From Enterobacter cloacae (GTDB lineage: Bacteria > Pseudomonadota > Gammaproteobacteria > Enterobacterales > Enterobacteriaceae): 64,000 nt of DNA. The notes below the pieces were generated by a model that was not told the DNA's origin, made no database searches, and saw only the letters and a program-made list of their open reading frames with translations. The DNA is taken from contig NZ_CP056117.1 in assembly GCF_013375935.1 (NCBI RefSeq), positions 2,666,001 to 2,730,000 of the forward strand, written 5' to 3'. Shown piece by piece: positions 11,676 through 21,582 of this stretch (positions within the stretch are counted from its first letter, which is position 1; each line of letters starts with the position of its first letter). A program made the position numbers and the translations under genes.

Positions 11676-12230
11676 TTATTCCGGCAGCGTCCAGTCCCCG
11701 TCGTTGAGCGGGCGCTGCATCATTACCGTGTCCCGCCAGTCGCCTTTCTTATATCCCACGCTCCTGAGCTGGCCCACAATCTCGAAACCGTGTTTTTTAT
11801 GCAGCCGTAACGACCCGGGGTTATTCTGCCCGTCACCGACGACGGCAATCATCTGCCGCCAGGGCCCTTGCTCACAGCGGGCAATCAGCGCCTGAAGCAG
11901 GGACGAACCAAACCCGCGGCCGGTGGTGCTGGCATCGACATAGATGGATTCTTCAAGGGTATACCGGTAGGCCTGGCGAGGACGATAAAACGTGGCGTAA
12001 CAGTAGCCGACGATGATGCCGCGATACAGCGCGACCAGTCACGGTAAGCCGCTGTCGGTCACGCTTTTTATCCGCTGACGCATCTCATCGACGGTTGGGG
12101 GAACTTCCTCGAACGACGCACGTCCATGAAGCACATGCCAGGCGTATATCGCCGAGATGGCATGCGCATCGTCAGGAAGGGCGTCGCGCACCTCAATTTC
12201 GGTTTCGGATAAAATTTCTATAGCCGACAT
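11676..12230 (-). pseudogene. GNAT N-acetyltransferase, interrupted by one in-frame TGA
   Basis: From the ATG at 12230 the frame runs 63 codons (ending KSVTDSGLP), meets TGA at 12039-12041, then continues in the same frame for 120 more codons to TAA at 11676. The part after the stop is clearly GNAT: ESIYVDASTTGRGFGSSLLQ is the acetyl-CoA loop, and LRLHKKHGFEIVGQLRSVGYK is the C-terminal family motif. The whole resembles phosphinothricin/methionine-sulfone type acetyltransferases of about 184 residues. A single change from TGG (Trp) would restore it, which fits the expected GLPW-L context. Either a recent nonsense mutation or a base-call error; a functional Sec codon is very unlikely here. It lies downstream of dld on the same strand. 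Confidence 0.8.
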
Positions 12231-12256
12231 GCTCTGCCTGCTCCTCAGTCAGGAAA

Positions 12257-12278
12257 GCCAGAGAAACGTTTCTCTGGC
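12257..12278. promoter_or_regulatory. Perfect 22-bp palindrome between dld and the GNAT gene
   Basis: Two 11-base arms (GCCAGAGAAAC and its exact complement GTTTCTCTGGC) abut without a spacer, 27 bp upstream of the GNAT start codon and 64 bp beyond the dld stop. It could be an operator for a dimeric regulator or a dld 3' hairpin. Only a short TTT follows on the dld strand. Confidence 0.45.
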
Positions 12279-12342
12279 TACAGGCAGCTACTCTAGTACG
12301 ATTGCGGAAGGCTTAACAATCTCTAAAATTTGGCTGCTGGGT

Positions 12343-14091
12343 TCAATCAGCGGCTTGCGTATTGTCCTGCGCTGTTTCGGCACTCTCTTTCCAGTATTTC
12401 TTCCGGGTTGTTTTGCCAATGCCGGGGTTCATACTGTTGGTAGGGTCATTTTTGCGATAAAACGCTTTTAGGGTTTCCGGCGCCTTATACAGATGGCCCA
12501 CGTTATGCTCGGCAGGGTACTGTGCGCCGCGCTCGTGCAGGAGCGCCAGCATCTGCTCTTTCAGCGCATGGGCATCAACCCCTTTTTTGACGATGTAATC
12601 CTGGTGGAAGACATAGCACATAAAGTGGCCGTAGTAGAGCTTGTGCACCAGCTTGCTGTCGATCTCCGGTGGCAGGTGTTCAAACCACTCGGTATCGTTG
12701 CGGCGCAGCGCAATATCCAGCGCCAGGATATCTTCCACCTCCTCCGAATGCACCGCCTGATAGCGAATGGCGGCTCCCGCCGCGGCAAAACGGTGCAGGA
12801 AGGCCTTGCTGCCTTCTTCCGGCGTACAGGCGAAGAAATCCCCGTCGGCGGATTTGAAAAACGCCGTAAGCCAGCTCTGCGCTTCTTCAATGCCGTCACC
12901 GGCCATCTTCAGCAGCAGGTGGTGTTCATATTTGTCACGCCAGGTCTTCATGCGCTCCGGTAAATGCGCCGGGAAGACGTTGCCCAGCTTTTGCATAAAG
13001 CGGTCGGTGAAGTGCGGCTTAAACAGCGAGACTTTCTCCAGCATCGCGTCGGTGCGGCCCTTCATGGTGAAGAAGAACGGCATTTTGTCGGTGCCGAGCT
13101 TGTCGATCATCAGGAAGGTGTCTTTGCCGTAGCGCTCGGCGATGTCGTAAATGTCCCGGTGCATGTACTCGCCCGCCACCGGCAGGTGGGTGAACTCCGC
13201 CAGAATATGGCGGCGGATCTCCGTGAGCACCTCTGGCTGATTGGTGCCGATATAAAACACCTGCTGTTTTTTCTCCGCCGGGAAGGTATCAAGGCGCACC
13301 GCAAACACGGCCAGCTTGCCCGCGCAGCCGGAGGATTCAAACAGGCGATCCGGATCCGCGTTATAGCGCGCCGGCGTATCGGCGTCGATGTCGCGCACGC
13401 GGGTGATGTAATCGTGGTCGTGCGCGTGACGGCCATCGTGCTGTACGTCTTCATCCCTTACGCGGTCGTCGTCAAGCTTGCTGAGGATCTGCTCGGGCGT
13501 TACGCCCAGATCGATGCCCAGATGGTTCACCAGCGTCAGCTTGCCGTTTTCATCAATCCGCGCAAACAGCGACATTTCCGTGTAGGCCGGGCCGCGCTGC
13601 ACCAGCGAGCCGCCGGAGTTATTGCAGATCCCGCCGATCACCGACGCGCCGATGCACGAGGAGCCGATCACCGAGTGCGGCTCGCGTCCCAGCGGCTTGA
13701 GCGCTTTTTCCAGCGAGTAAAGGGTGGTACCGGGGAAGGCGAGCACCTGTTCGCCTTTGTCCAGCAGGTGCAGCTTGTCGAGACGCAGGGTGCTGATGAT
13801 GACGATGTCACGATCGTAGTCGTTACCGTTCGGCGTGGAGCCTTCGGTCAGGCCGGTATTAGCAGCCTGCATTAAAATAATCTTGTCCGCCGCGACGCAG
13901 GCGCTCAGCACGCGCCACAGTTCGAGCAGCGTGCCGGGGAAGACCACCGCCAGCGCGTCGCCCTGTCCGGAGCGAAAGCCCTTACGGTAGCGGGCGGTTT
14001 TAGCCGGGTCGGTAAGCAGGTGAGAGTGACCAACCAGGCGCGACAGTTCGTTAATAAAAGTATTGTTATCGTCAGTTCGAACAGAAGACAT
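12343..14091 (-). CDS. dld: Quinone-dependent D-lactate dehydrogenase Dld
   Basis: Peripheral membrane flavoenzyme that oxidises D-lactate to pyruvate and passes electrons to quinone. The N-terminal FAD-binding (PCMH-type) domain carries IILMQAANTGLTEGSTPNG and the IGSSCIGASVIGGICNNSGG segment; the C-terminal part is the membrane-binding D-lactate dehydrogenase domain with the conserved PTNSMNPGIGKT tail. The ATG at 14091 is preceded by AAGGAG at a 7-base spacing and gives 582 residues, close to E. coli Dld (571). A few extra C-terminal residues (ESAETAQDNTQAAD) exceed the E. coli protein. Confidence 0.96.
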   Translation of the reverse strand: MSSVRTDDNNTFINELSRLVGHSHLLTDPAKTARYRKGFRSGQGDALAVVFPGTLLELWRVLSACVAADKIILMQAANTGLTEGSTPNGNDYDRDIVIISTLRLDKLHLLDKGEQVLAFPGTTLYSLEKALKPLGREPHSVIGSSCIGASVIGGICNNSGGSLVQRGPAYTEMSLFARIDENGKLTLVNHLGIDLGVTPEQILSKLDDDRVRDEDVQHDGRHAHDHDYITRVRDIDADTPARYNADPDRLFESSGCAGKLAVFAVRLDTFPAEKKQQVFYIGTNQPEVLTEIRRHILAEFTHLPVAGEYMHRDIYDIAERYGKDTFLMIDKLGTDKMPFFFTMKGRTDAMLEKVSLFKPHFTDRFMQKLGNVFPAHLPERMKTWRDKYEHHLLLKMAGDGIEEAQSWLTAFFKSADGDFFACTPEEGSKAFLHRFAAAGAAIRYQAVHSEEVEDILALDIALRRNDTEWFEHLPPEIDSKLVHKLYYGHFMCYVFHQDYIVKKGVDAHALKEQMLALLHERGAQYPAEHNVGHLYKAPETLKAFYRKNDPTNSMNPGIGKTTRKKYWKESAETAQDNTQAAD

Positions 14092-14280
14092 CTTCCACTC
14101 CTTGTGGTGGGGCAAATTTCTCGCTGTAAAGCATAGCGCGATTAGCCGTTAAGCGGTCGGGTATTCATGAGAAAAATCAGAGAATAACCCTGCAAGGTTT
14201 TCGGGCTTTGTGGCACACTGCGCTTTTCGCACGGTCTGGCCGGGTGCTTCCCGCGGTTATTGATGAGAGAGAATAACGAC

Positions 14281-16578
14281 ATGAAATGGCTATGTTCTGT
14301 AGGTGTCGCCGTCAGCCTGGCGCTGCAGCCTGCGCTGGCAGAGGATTTGTTTGGTAATCACCCGCTCACGCCTGAAGCCCGCGACGCGTTTGTCACGGAA
14401 TTGCTCAAAAAGATGACGGTCGATGAGAAAATTGGCCAGCTGCGGCTGATCAGCGTCGGCCCGGATAATCCAAAAGAAGCTATCCGCGAGATGATCAAAG
14501 AGAGCCAGGTGGGGGCGATTTTTAACACCGTCACCCGTCAGGATATCCGCGCCATGCAGGATCAGGTGATGGCGCTCAGCCGCCTGAAAATTCCGCTGTT
14601 CTTCGCCTACGACGTGCTGCACGGCCAGCGTACCGTTTTCCCCATCAGCCTCGGCTTAGCCTCCTCCTTTAACCTCGATGCGGTGAAAACCGTCGGGCGC
14701 GTATCGGCATATGAAGCCGCAGACGACGGCCTGAACATGACCTGGGCACCGATGGTTGACGTCTCCCGCGATCCGCGCTGGGGCCGCGCGTCAGAGGGCT
14801 TTGGTGAAGATACGTATTTAACTGCCACGATGGGCAAGGCCATGGTGGAAGCGATGCAGGGTAAAAGCCCGGCGGATCGCTACTCGGTGATGACCAGCGT
14901 TAAGCACTTCGCGGCCTACGGCGCGGTGGAGGGCGGCAAAGAGTACAACACCGTCGACATGAGTCCGCAGCGCCTGTTCAACGACTACATGCCGCCGTAC
15001 AAAGCGGGGCTGGACGCGGGCAGCGGCGCGGTGATGGTAGCGCTGAACTCTCTCAACGGCACGCCAGCCACCTCCGATGCCTGGCTGCTGAAAGACGTGC
15101 TGCGCGACCAGTGGGGCTTTAAGGGCATCACCGTTTCTGACCACGGCGCGATTAAAGAGCTGATTAAACACGGTACGGCGTCTGACCCGGAAGATGCGGT
15201 GCGCGTGGCGCTCAAGTCCGGCATCAACATGAGCATGAGCGACGAATACTACAGCAAATACCTGCCGGGGCTGGTTAAGAGCGGCAAGGTGACGATGGCG
15301 GAGCTGGACGACGCCACGCGGCACGTGCTGAACGTGAAATACGACATGGGGCTGTTTAACGATCCGTACAGCCATCTGGGGCCGAAGGAGTCTGACCCGG
15401 CGGACACCAACGCCGAAAGCCGCCTGCACCGTAAAGAGGCCCGGGAAGTGGCGCGCGAAAGCCTGGTGCTGCTGAAAAACCGCCTCGACACGCTGCCGCT
15501 GAAAAAATCCGGCACCATTGCCGTGGTCGGCCCGCTGGCCGACAGCAAGCGTGACGTGATGGGCAGCTGGTCCGCCGCGGGCGTGGCCGATCAGTCCGTT
15601 ACCGTGCTGACCGGCATCAAGAGCGCCGTGGGCGAGAGCGCGAAAGTTATCTACGCCAAAGGCGCGAACGTCACGGACGACAAAGACATCGTCACCTTCC
15701 TCAATCAGTATGAGGAAGCGGTGAAGGTGGATCCGCGCACGCCGAAGGCGATGATCGACGAAGCGGTTAACGCCGCGAAGCAGTCCGACGTGGTGGTCGC
15801 GGTCGTGGGTGAAGCGCAGGGGATGGCGCACGAAGCGTCCAGCCGTACCGACATCACCATTCCGCAAAGCCAGCGCGATCTGATCGCGGCCCTGAAAGCC
15901 ACCGGCAAGCCGCTGGTGCTGGTGCTGATGAACGGTCGTCCGCTGGCGCTGGTGAAAGAAGACCAGCAGGCTGACGCCATTCTGGAAACCTGGTTTGCCG
16001 GTACCGAAGGCGGTAACGCCATTGCCGACGTGCTGTTTGGCGATTACAACCCGTCCGGCAAGCTGCCGATGTCCTTCCCGCGCTCCGTCGGGCAGATCCC
16101 GGTTTACTACAGCCACCTGAACACCGGTCGCCCCTATAACGCCGATAAGCCGAACAAGTACACCTCGCGCTACTTCGACGAGGCCAACGGCCCGCTGTAT
16201 CCGTTTGGCTACGGCCTGAGCTACACCACCTTCAGGGTTTCTGACGTGAAGATGTCAGCCCCGACCATGACGCGTGACGGCAAGGTCACCGCCAGCGTGG
16301 ACGTGACCAACAGCGGCAAGCGCGAAGGGGCAACGGTGATCCAGATGTACGTGCAGGACGTCACCGCCTCCATGAGCCGTCCGGTGAAACAGCTACGCGG
16401 CTTCGAGAAGGTCAACCTGAAGCCGGGCGAAACCAAAACGGTCAGCTTCCCCATCGACGTGAGCGCGCTGAAGTTCTGGAATCAGCAGATGAAATACGAT
16501 GCCGAGGCTGGCAAATTCAACGTGTTTATTGGCGTGGATTCCGCCCGCGTGAACAAAGCCGAATTCGAACTGCAATAA
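14281..16578 (+). CDS. bglX: Periplasmic beta-glucosidase BglX
   Basis: A glycoside hydrolase family 3 beta-glucosidase exported to the periplasm. The signal peptide ends near LQPALA; the mature protein starts EDLFGNHPLT. The N-terminal GH3 barrel holds the nucleophile Asp287 in VSDHGA, followed by the C-terminal GH3 domain and a fibronectin-III-like domain (about 660-765). The ATG at 14281 gives 765 residues, exactly the E. coli length; a start seven codons upstream would spoil the signal peptide. It is divergent from dld. Confidence 0.97.
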   Translation: MKWLCSVGVAVSLALQPALAEDLFGNHPLTPEARDAFVTELLKKMTVDEKIGQLRLISVGPDNPKEAIREMIKESQVGAIFNTVTRQDIRAMQDQVMALSRLKIPLFFAYDVLHGQRTVFPISLGLASSFNLDAVKTVGRVSAYEAADDGLNMTWAPMVDVSRDPRWGRASEGFGEDTYLTATMGKAMVEAMQGKSPADRYSVMTSVKHFAAYGAVEGGKEYNTVDMSPQRLFNDYMPPYKAGLDAGSGAVMVALNSLNGTPATSDAWLLKDVLRDQWGFKGITVSDHGAIKELIKHGTASDPEDAVRVALKSGINMSMSDEYYSKYLPGLVKSGKVTMAELDDATRHVLNVKYDMGLFNDPYSHLGPKESDPADTNAESRLHRKEAREVARESLVLLKNRLDTLPLKKSGTIAVVGPLADSKRDVMGSWSAAGVADQSVTVLTGIKSAVGESAKVIYAKGANVTDDKDIVTFLNQYEEAVKVDPRTPKAMIDEAVNAAKQSDVVVAVVGEAQGMAHEASSRTDITIPQSQRDLIAALKATGKPLVLVLMNGRPLALVKEDQQADAILETWFAGTEGGNAIADVLFGDYNPSGKLPMSFPRSVGQIPVYYSHLNTGRPYNADKPNKYTSRYFDEANGPLYPFGYGLSYTTFRVSDVKMSAPTMTRDGKVTASVDVTNSGKREGATVIQMYVQDVTASMSRPVKQLRGFEKVNLKPGETKTVSFPIDVSALKFWNQQMKYDAEAGKFNVFIGVDSARVNKAEFELQ

Positions 16579-16594
16579 CCCTTCCTGCCTCACC

Positions 16595-16616
16595 ATCCCC
16601 CGCCTGGCCGGGGGAT
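16595..16616. terminator. Hairpin after bglX
   Basis: An 8-bp perfect stem ATCCCCCG / CGGGGGAT with a 6-base loop lies 17 bp past the bglX stop. A mixed pyrimidine stretch follows rather than a clean U-run, so termination efficiency is uncertain. Confidence 0.55.
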
Positions 16617-16715
16617 GTCTCTCATCTTGTACTAAAAACGGTTAAATTCGCCGTTTTAAGCTACGCTTTTCTCTCAAGCCTATGAAAAAGGCCACAAAAT
16701 AATGAGGAAAGCAGA

Positions 16716-17633
16716 ATGACGATTATTAAGGGGATCTCAGGTTCAGCGGTGCTTCTGGCGGCGCTGAGCCTGCCGCTGCAGGCTGCTGAGCCGGTTAAGG
16801 TAGGCTCCAAAATTGATACCGAGGGAGCGCTGCTCGGCAATATCATTTTGCAGGTGCTTGAAAGCCACGGCGTGAAAACGGTCAATAAAGTGCAGCTTGG
16901 CACCACGCCGGTCGTGCGCGGCGCTATCACCTCTGGCGAGCTGGATATCTATCCGGAATACACCGGCAACGGGGCGTTCTTCTTCAAGGATGAAAACGAT
17001 CCGGCCTGGAAAAATGCCAAAGCCGGCTATGACAAAGTCAAAACGCTGGACGCGGAGAAAAACAAGCTGATCTGGCTGACGCCGGCACCGGCCAACAACA
17101 CCTGGACAATCGCGGTGCGCAAAGATATCGCCGAAAAGGGCAAGCTTGCCTCGCTTGACGATCTCAGCCGCTACCTGAAAGAGAAGGGCGAGTTTAAGCT
17201 CGCGGCCTCGGCCGAGTTTATCGAGCGCGCGGATGCCCTGCCGGCGTTTGAAAAAGCCTATGATTTCAAGCTTGACCAGGCTCAGCTGCTCTCTCTGGCG
17301 GGCGGCGATACGGCCGTGACCATCAAGGCGGCGGCGCAGCAAACTTCCGGGGTGAATGCCGCGATGGCCTACGGCACCGACGGGCCGGTAGCGGCGCTTG
17401 GCCTGCAAACCTTAACCGATCCGAAGGGCGTTCAGCCGATTTACGCCCCCGCCCCGGTGGTGCGCGAGGCGGTGCTGCAAGCCTATCCGGATATGGACGA
17501 ATGGCTGAAGCCGGTCTTTGAAAAACTGGATGCGAAAACGCTGCAACAGCTGAACGCCAGCATTGCCGTTGAGGGGCTGGATGCCAAAAAAGTGGCCGCC
17601 GACTTCCTGAAGCAACAAGGGCTTGTGAAGTAA
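16716..17633 (+). CDS. osmF: OsmF, periplasmic glycine-betaine-type binding protein
   Basis: Substrate-binding protein of the OsmF-YehWXY ABC transporter. The 305 residues begin with a Sec signal peptide (cleavage near LQAAE) and form an OpuAC/ProX-like domain, recognisable by VKVGSKIDTEGALLGNI, VVRGAITSGELDIYPEYTG and LTPAPANNTWTIAV. In E. coli the system is RpoS-dependent and osmotically induced; it was described as a low-affinity betaine or osmoprotectant importer. GAGGA precedes the ATG. It heads the four-gene run osmF-yehY-yehX-yehW with gaps of 12 bp or overlaps. Confidence 0.94.
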   Translation: MTIIKGISGSAVLLAALSLPLQAAEPVKVGSKIDTEGALLGNIILQVLESHGVKTVNKVQLGTTPVVRGAITSGELDIYPEYTGNGAFFFKDENDPAWKNAKAGYDKVKTLDAEKNKLIWLTPAPANNTWTIAVRKDIAEKGKLASLDDLSRYLKEKGEFKLAASAEFIERADALPAFEKAYDFKLDQAQLLSLAGGDTAVTIKAAAQQTSGVNAAMAYGTDGPVAALGLQTLTDPKGVQPIYAPAPVVREAVLQAYPDMDEWLKPVFEKLDAKTLQQLNASIAVEGLDAKKVAADFLKQQGLVK

Positions 17634-17645
17634 CGGGATAAGGCT

Positions 17646-18803
17646 GTGCCAATAAAATGTCATAACCGCGTACTGCTGCTGCTGGCCTGCGTGGCCATCG
17701 CGGCGGTCGCGTTACCCTTTGTGAATGTTGCACCAAACCGCCTGGTGTCGGGCGAGCCGCGTGCGCTCTGGCAGATATGGTCGTTTACGCCGCTGCTGCT
17801 GGGGGCGGCGCTGGCGGGTGCCGTTGCCTTATCGCTCTGGCCGGGCCGCGCCGCGCAATGGCTGACGCTACTTCTCTGCGAAGCGCTGTTTATCGTGCTG
17901 TTCTGGAGCGCGGGGCAGGCGGCAGCGCAGATGGCCTCGGTTGAAAGCCCGCTTGCCCGCACGTCGATTGGCAGCGGCCTGTGGCTGTGGCTGGCGCTCT
18001 GCCTGCTGGCCTGTAGCGATGCCATTCGCCGTCTGACGCCGATGCCCGTCTGGCGCTGGCTGCTGAACGCGCAGTTCTGGGTTATTCCGCTGCTGATCCT
18101 CTTCAGCGGCGATCTGAATCAGCTCTCGCTGTTGAAAGAGTACGCCAACCGCCAGGAGGTGTTTGACAACGCGCTGGTGCAGCATCTGACTATCCTGTGC
18201 GGAACGCTGCTCCCGGCGCTGCTGCTGGGCGTGCCGCTTGGCATGTGGTGCTACCGGCATCCCGGCCAGCAGGGCGCTGTCTTTACCGTGCTCAACGTCA
18301 TTCAGACCATTCCCTCCGTCGCCCTGTTCGGCCTGCTGATTGCCCCTCTGGCCGGTCTGGTGAAAACTTTCCCTGCCCTGGCCGCGGTGGGCATTGCCGG
18401 AACCGGGCTGACGCCGGCGCTTATCGCCCTCGTGCTATATGCGCTGTTACCGCTGGTGCGCGGCGTGGTGGCGGGGCTAAGCCAGGTTGCGCCGGACGTG
18501 CTGGAAAGCGCGCACGCGATGGGGATGAGTGCGCGCCAGTGTTTCTGGAAAGTACAGCTGCCGCTTGCGCTTCCCCTGCTGGTTCGCAGCCTGCGGGTGG
18601 TGACGGTGCAAACCGTAGGGATGGCGGTGATTGCCGCGCTGATTGGGGCGGGCGGCTTTGGGGCGCTGGTCTTCCAGGGGCTGCTCAGCAGCGCGCTGGA
18701 TCTGGTGTTGCTGGGCGTCGTTCCCACCATTGCGCTGGCGGTCGTGCTGGATGCCTTATTTGCCCTGTGGCTCGCGCTGCTCGGGAGAAGAGCCAATGAT
18801 TGA
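17646..18803 (+). CDS. yehY: YehY, ABC transporter permease of the OsmF system
   Basis: A 385-residue inner-membrane permease. The N-terminal half adds extra hydrophobic segments, and the C-terminal half (about 170-380) is a BPD_transp_1 domain with the EAA-like loop [26 protein letters not shown] that contacts the ATPase. It matches E. coli YehY across its length. The start is GTG at 17646, 12 bp after the osmF stop. Its stop overlaps the yehX start by 8 bp. Confidence 0.93.
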   Translation: MPIKCHNRVLLLLACVAIAAVALPFVNVAPNRLVSGEPRALWQIWSFTPLLLGAALAGAVALSLWPGRAAQWLTLLLCEALFIVLFWSAGQAAAQMASVESPLARTSIGSGLWLWLALCLLACSDAIRRLTPMPVWRWLLNAQFWVIPLLILFSGDLNQLSLLKEYANRQEVFDNALVQHLTILCGTLLPALLLGVPLGMWCYRHPGQQGAVFTVLNVIQTIPSVALFGLLIAPLAGLVKTFPALAAVGIAGTGLTPALIALVLYALLPLVRGVVAGLSQVAPDVLESAHAMGMSARQCFWKVQLPLALPLLVRSLRVVTVQTVGMAVIAALIGAGGFGALVFQGLLSSALDLVLLGVVPTIALAVVLDALFALWLALLGRRAND

Positions 18804-19746
18804 ATTTCACGATGTAAGTAAAACCTTTGCGGGCCGTCCGGCGGCAAGCCACCTGAACCTGAACTTTGCCGAGGGGGCGTTTTCGGTTTTGATCGGTACG
18901 TCGGGGTCGGGAAAATCCACCACCCTGAAGATGATCAACCGGCTGGTGGAGCATGACAGCGGGACGATTCGCTTTGCCGGAGAAGAGATCCGCAGCCTGC
19001 CGGTGCTGGAGCTGCGGCGTCGGATGGGCTACGCCATTCAGTCCATCGGCCTGTTTCCCCACTGGACGGTGGCGCAGAATATTGCCACCGTGCTGCAGCT
19101 TGAGAAATGGTCGCGGGCGAAGATCAACGCGCGCGTCGACGAGCTGATGGCGCTGCTGGGGCTTGACGCGTCGCTTCGCGACCGCTATCCGCATCAGCTT
19201 TCCGGCGGACAACAGCAGCGGGTCGGCGTGGCGCGCGCGCTGGCCGCCAACCCGCAGGTGCTGCTGATGGATGAACCCTTTGGCGCGCTGGATCCGGTTA
19301 CGCGCGGCGCGCTGCAGGCGGAGATGACCCGCATCCATCGGATCCTTGGGCGTACGATCGTTCTGGTGACCCACGATATCGACGAGGCGCTGCGTCTGGC
19401 CGATCGTCTGGTGGTGATGGATCGCGGTGGGGTCGTTCAGCAGGGAACGCCGCTTGAGCTGCTGACGGCGCCGGCAAACGACTTTGTGCGCGAGTTTTTT
19501 GGCCGCAGCGAGCTGGGCGTCAGGCTGCTCTCGCTGCGCACCGTCAGGGACTATATGCGTCCGCAGGATGCGCGGGTTGGCGGCGAAGCGCTGCACGACC
19601 AGATGAGCCTGCGCGATGCGTTATCTGCGTTTGTCGCGAGGCAGTGTGAAGCGTTGCCGGTGGCGGATGCGCAGGGAACGCCGTGCGGTACGATCCATTT
19701 CCGCGATCTGCTGGCGGGGGAGGTGACGCGTGAAGCGGGTGCGTGA
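18796..19746 (+). CDS. yehX: YehX, ABC transporter ATPase of the OsmF system
   Basis: ATPase that drives OsmF-dependent uptake. Walker [10 protein letters not shown] is at residues 34-42, the signature [14 protein letters not shown] and Walker [14 protein letters not shown] follow, and the C-terminal part resembles the CBS-like extension of OpuCA/ProV-type ATPases. I set the start at the ATG at 18796, inside the end of yehY, because the longer frame upstream only shadows yehY. This gives 316 residues against 308 in E. coli. The 3' end overlaps yehW by 17 bp. Confidence 0.93.
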   Translation: MIEFHDVSKTFAGRPAASHLNLNFAEGAFSVLIGTSGSGKSTTLKMINRLVEHDSGTIRFAGEEIRSLPVLELRRRMGYAIQSIGLFPHWTVAQNIATVLQLEKWSRAKINARVDELMALLGLDASLRDRYPHQLSGGQQQRVGVARALAANPQVLLMDEPFGALDPVTRGALQAEMTRIHRILGRTIVLVTHDIDEALRLADRLVVMDRGGVVQQGTPLELLTAPANDFVREFFGRSELGVRLLSLRTVRDYMRPQDARVGGEALHDQMSLRDALSAFVARQCEALPVADAQGTPCGTIHFRDLLAGEVTREAGA

Positions 19747-20467
19747 TCCCTTGCTCTGGCTGGTGCTGCTCTTTATTGCCCTGCTGTTCCTGATGCCGCA
19801 CAGCGCGTCGCTGTTCAGCGCGCTGTTTCCCGGGCTGCCGCGTCCGGTTTATCAGCAGGAGAGCTTTGTTAATCTCACCCTGGCGCACTTCTGGCTGGTG
19901 GCGGTTTCGAGCGTGGTCGCCATCGTGCTGGGCGTGGGGGCGGGTATTGCGGTGACGAGACCTGCGGGCAGGGAGTTTCGCCCGCTGGTGGAGACCATCG
20001 CCGCAACGGGGCAGACCTTCCCGCCCGTAGCCGTGCTGGCGATTGCGGTTCCGGCCATCGGCTTTGGACAGCAGCCGGCGATCGTTGCGCTGATTTTGTA
20101 CGGCGTGTTGCCCATTCTGCAGGGAACGCTGGCGGGTATTGCGGCGGTGCCTGCATCGGTGCTGAGCGTAGCGGAAGGGATGGGGATGAGCGCCCGGCAG
20201 CGGCTGGTTAAGGTAGAGCTGCCGCTGGCTGCACCGGTGATTATCGCCGGCGTGCGGACGTCGGTAATCATCAACATCGGTACGGCAGCCATCGCCTCGA
20301 CGGTGGGAGCGAATACGCTTGGTACGCCAATCATCATCGGGTTAAGCGGGTTTAATACGGCCTATATTATCCAGGGCGCCGTTCTGGTCGCGCTGGCGGC
20401 GATTGTGGTGGATCGCCTGTTCGAACGTCTGGCCGCGTATCTCAGCCAACACCGCCGCGGACAATAA
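19730..20467 (+). CDS. yehW: YehW, second ABC permease of the OsmF system
   Basis: A 245-residue permease with about six transmembrane helices and a BPD_transp_1 domain; the coupling loop reads [23 protein letters not shown]. It pairs with YehY to form the membrane channel. The start is GTG at 19730 (MKRVRDP), within yehX, matching the E. coli N-terminus MKMLRDP. The final 26 bases overlap the 3' end of yohO on the opposite strand. Confidence 0.93.
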   Translation: MKRVRDPLLWLVLLFIALLFLMPHSASLFSALFPGLPRPVYQQESFVNLTLAHFWLVAVSSVVAIVLGVGAGIAVTRPAGREFRPLVETIAATGQTFPPVAVLAIAVPAIGFGQQPAIVALILYGVLPILQGTLAGIAAVPASVLSVAEGMGMSARQRLVKVELPLAAPVIIAGVRTSVIINIGTAAIASTVGANTLGTPIIIGLSGFNTAYIIQGAVLVALAAIVVDRLFERLAAYLSQHRRGQ

Positions 20468-20555
20468 ACGAGTAGCCTGCGAGCATAACGCCACCGATCC
20501 CGCTGAGGGCCATCAGTGCAAAAAGGGTAATTACGGCGAGTTTCGTTGCCTTCAT
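20442..20555 (-). CDS. yohO: YohO, small hydrophobic protein
   Basis: A 37-residue single-span protein ([19 protein letters not shown], then [11 protein letters not shown] and a short tail). The [10 protein letters not shown] core and the place between yehW and mlrA identify it as YohO. AGGAG lies six bases before the ATG at 20555 but only three before an earlier ATG at 20558, so I prefer the second. Its last codons are antisense to the end of yehW. Function unknown; E. coli YohO is a small membrane protein. Confidence 0.85.
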   Translation of the reverse strand: MKATKLAVITLFALMALSGIGGVMLAGYSFIVRGGVG

Positions 20556-20624
20556 CATGTGCTCCTGTTGTTAACGGAACAATTATACGGTGAAGCGCAG
20601 CTGTTAATGAACCATTAAATGCCG

Positions 20625-21365
20625 TTACGGCGCATTTGGCCCCAGCGGGTAAACGGGATAGCCATGGGCGCGCCATTCGGTCAGGAGCTGCCGCTGGGAG
20701 GCCGAGGGGACTTCTCCGCACCAGACCAGCAGCGTCTGGCCGTCAAACAGCTCCGGTCTGAGCTGGGCCAGCGAGTGGGCAAGTACGTCAACGCGCCAGC
20801 CCTGCTGGATGGCTATCCACGCTTCGAGCCACAGCCGGGTGGTATCGTGCACGTTCCAGCCGACCACCAGCGCATCCTTGCTGTTTTTATTGCGCGCGGA
20901 GGCAAGGCAAACGGAAATATAGTTAATCAGCACGCCGTCGAGCATGCTGAGCAGCGCCTGGAGGGTAGTTTGCTGGCACTGGAGACGTCGCCGCAGGGGA
21001 ATAAAAAGGTGGGTGATAAGGGTCTGCGCGGGGTAATCCCGCCCCTGTTCTTTGATCCAGCCGCGCAGACGCTGCAAATTGCCCGCCTGCAACAGCCTCA
21101 GCAGGGTTTCCTGCTGCTCGCGCCAGGCATGCTGGGTATCAGGATCGTCCTGGCTCAGCAGCGACTTCACCTTACCCACCTGCACGCCGTTGTCGATCCA
21201 GCTTTTGATCTCACGGATCCGGTCGATATCCGCATCGTTGAACAGGCGATGCCCGCCGTCCGTTCTTTGCGGCTTAAGCAATCCATACCGTCGCTGCCAC
21301 GCCCGTAGCGTAACGGGATTGATATCACACAGGAGTGCCACTTCACCTATCGTGTAAAGCGCCAT
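20625..21365 (-). CDS. mlrA: MlrA, MerR-like transcription activator of csgD
   Basis: A DNA-binding regulator with an N-terminal MerR helix-turn-helix (LYTIGEVALLCDINPVTLRAW, then QRRYGLLKPQRTDGGHRLFND) and a C-terminal cobalamin-binding-like fold that has lost the B12 histidine motif. In E. coli MlrA activates csgD, controlling curli and cellulose, and takes part in a c-di-GMP switch with YdaM and YciR. The ATG at 21365 gives 246 residues, near the usual 243; an upstream in-frame start at 21410 lacks homology. It is divergent from btsS. Confidence 0.93.
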   Translation of the reverse strand: MALYTIGEVALLCDINPVTLRAWQRRYGLLKPQRTDGGHRLFNDADIDRIREIKSWIDNGVQVGKVKSLLSQDDPDTQHAWREQQETLLRLLQAGNLQRLRGWIKEQGRDYPAQTLITHLFIPLRRRLQCQQTTLQALLSMLDGVLINYISVCLASARNKNSKDALVVGWNVHDTTRLWLEAWIAIQQGWRVDVLAHSLAQLRPELFDGQTLLVWCGEVPSASQRQLLTEWRAHGYPVYPLGPNAP

Positions 21366-21582
21366 TTTCGCCCCCAGGCTCACGCGTCCCCAGCTTAACT
21401 GTAGACCCACATTGCGGAACCAGGAAGAATTGATTCTTTTTTGTACAAATTATGCGAGGCACGGATCGGGTGCGGCAAAAGGTGTGATAGCGGACACGAT
21501 TTATCGCTTTTATGGCACGTTTCAAAGAAAGTTTACCGCCATCAGTGTATGTTACGCGTTTTTAGACTGTGCGGTTGTGGGT

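Noticed and set aside
12964..13875. Open frame antisense to dld (303 codons)
   Set aside because: Lies inside a well-supported gene, with no homology or start signals.
14818..16116. Long open frame antisense to bglX (about 430 codons)
   Set aside because: Composition is rich in Arg, His, Gly and Val as expected of the complement of a high-GC gene; it has no ribosome-binding site or domain and lies fully inside bglX.
18197..18799. Alternative 200-codon frame inside yehY on the same strand
   Set aside because: Frame-shifted shadow with Arg/Gly/Ala-rich composition; yehY is intact in the main frame.
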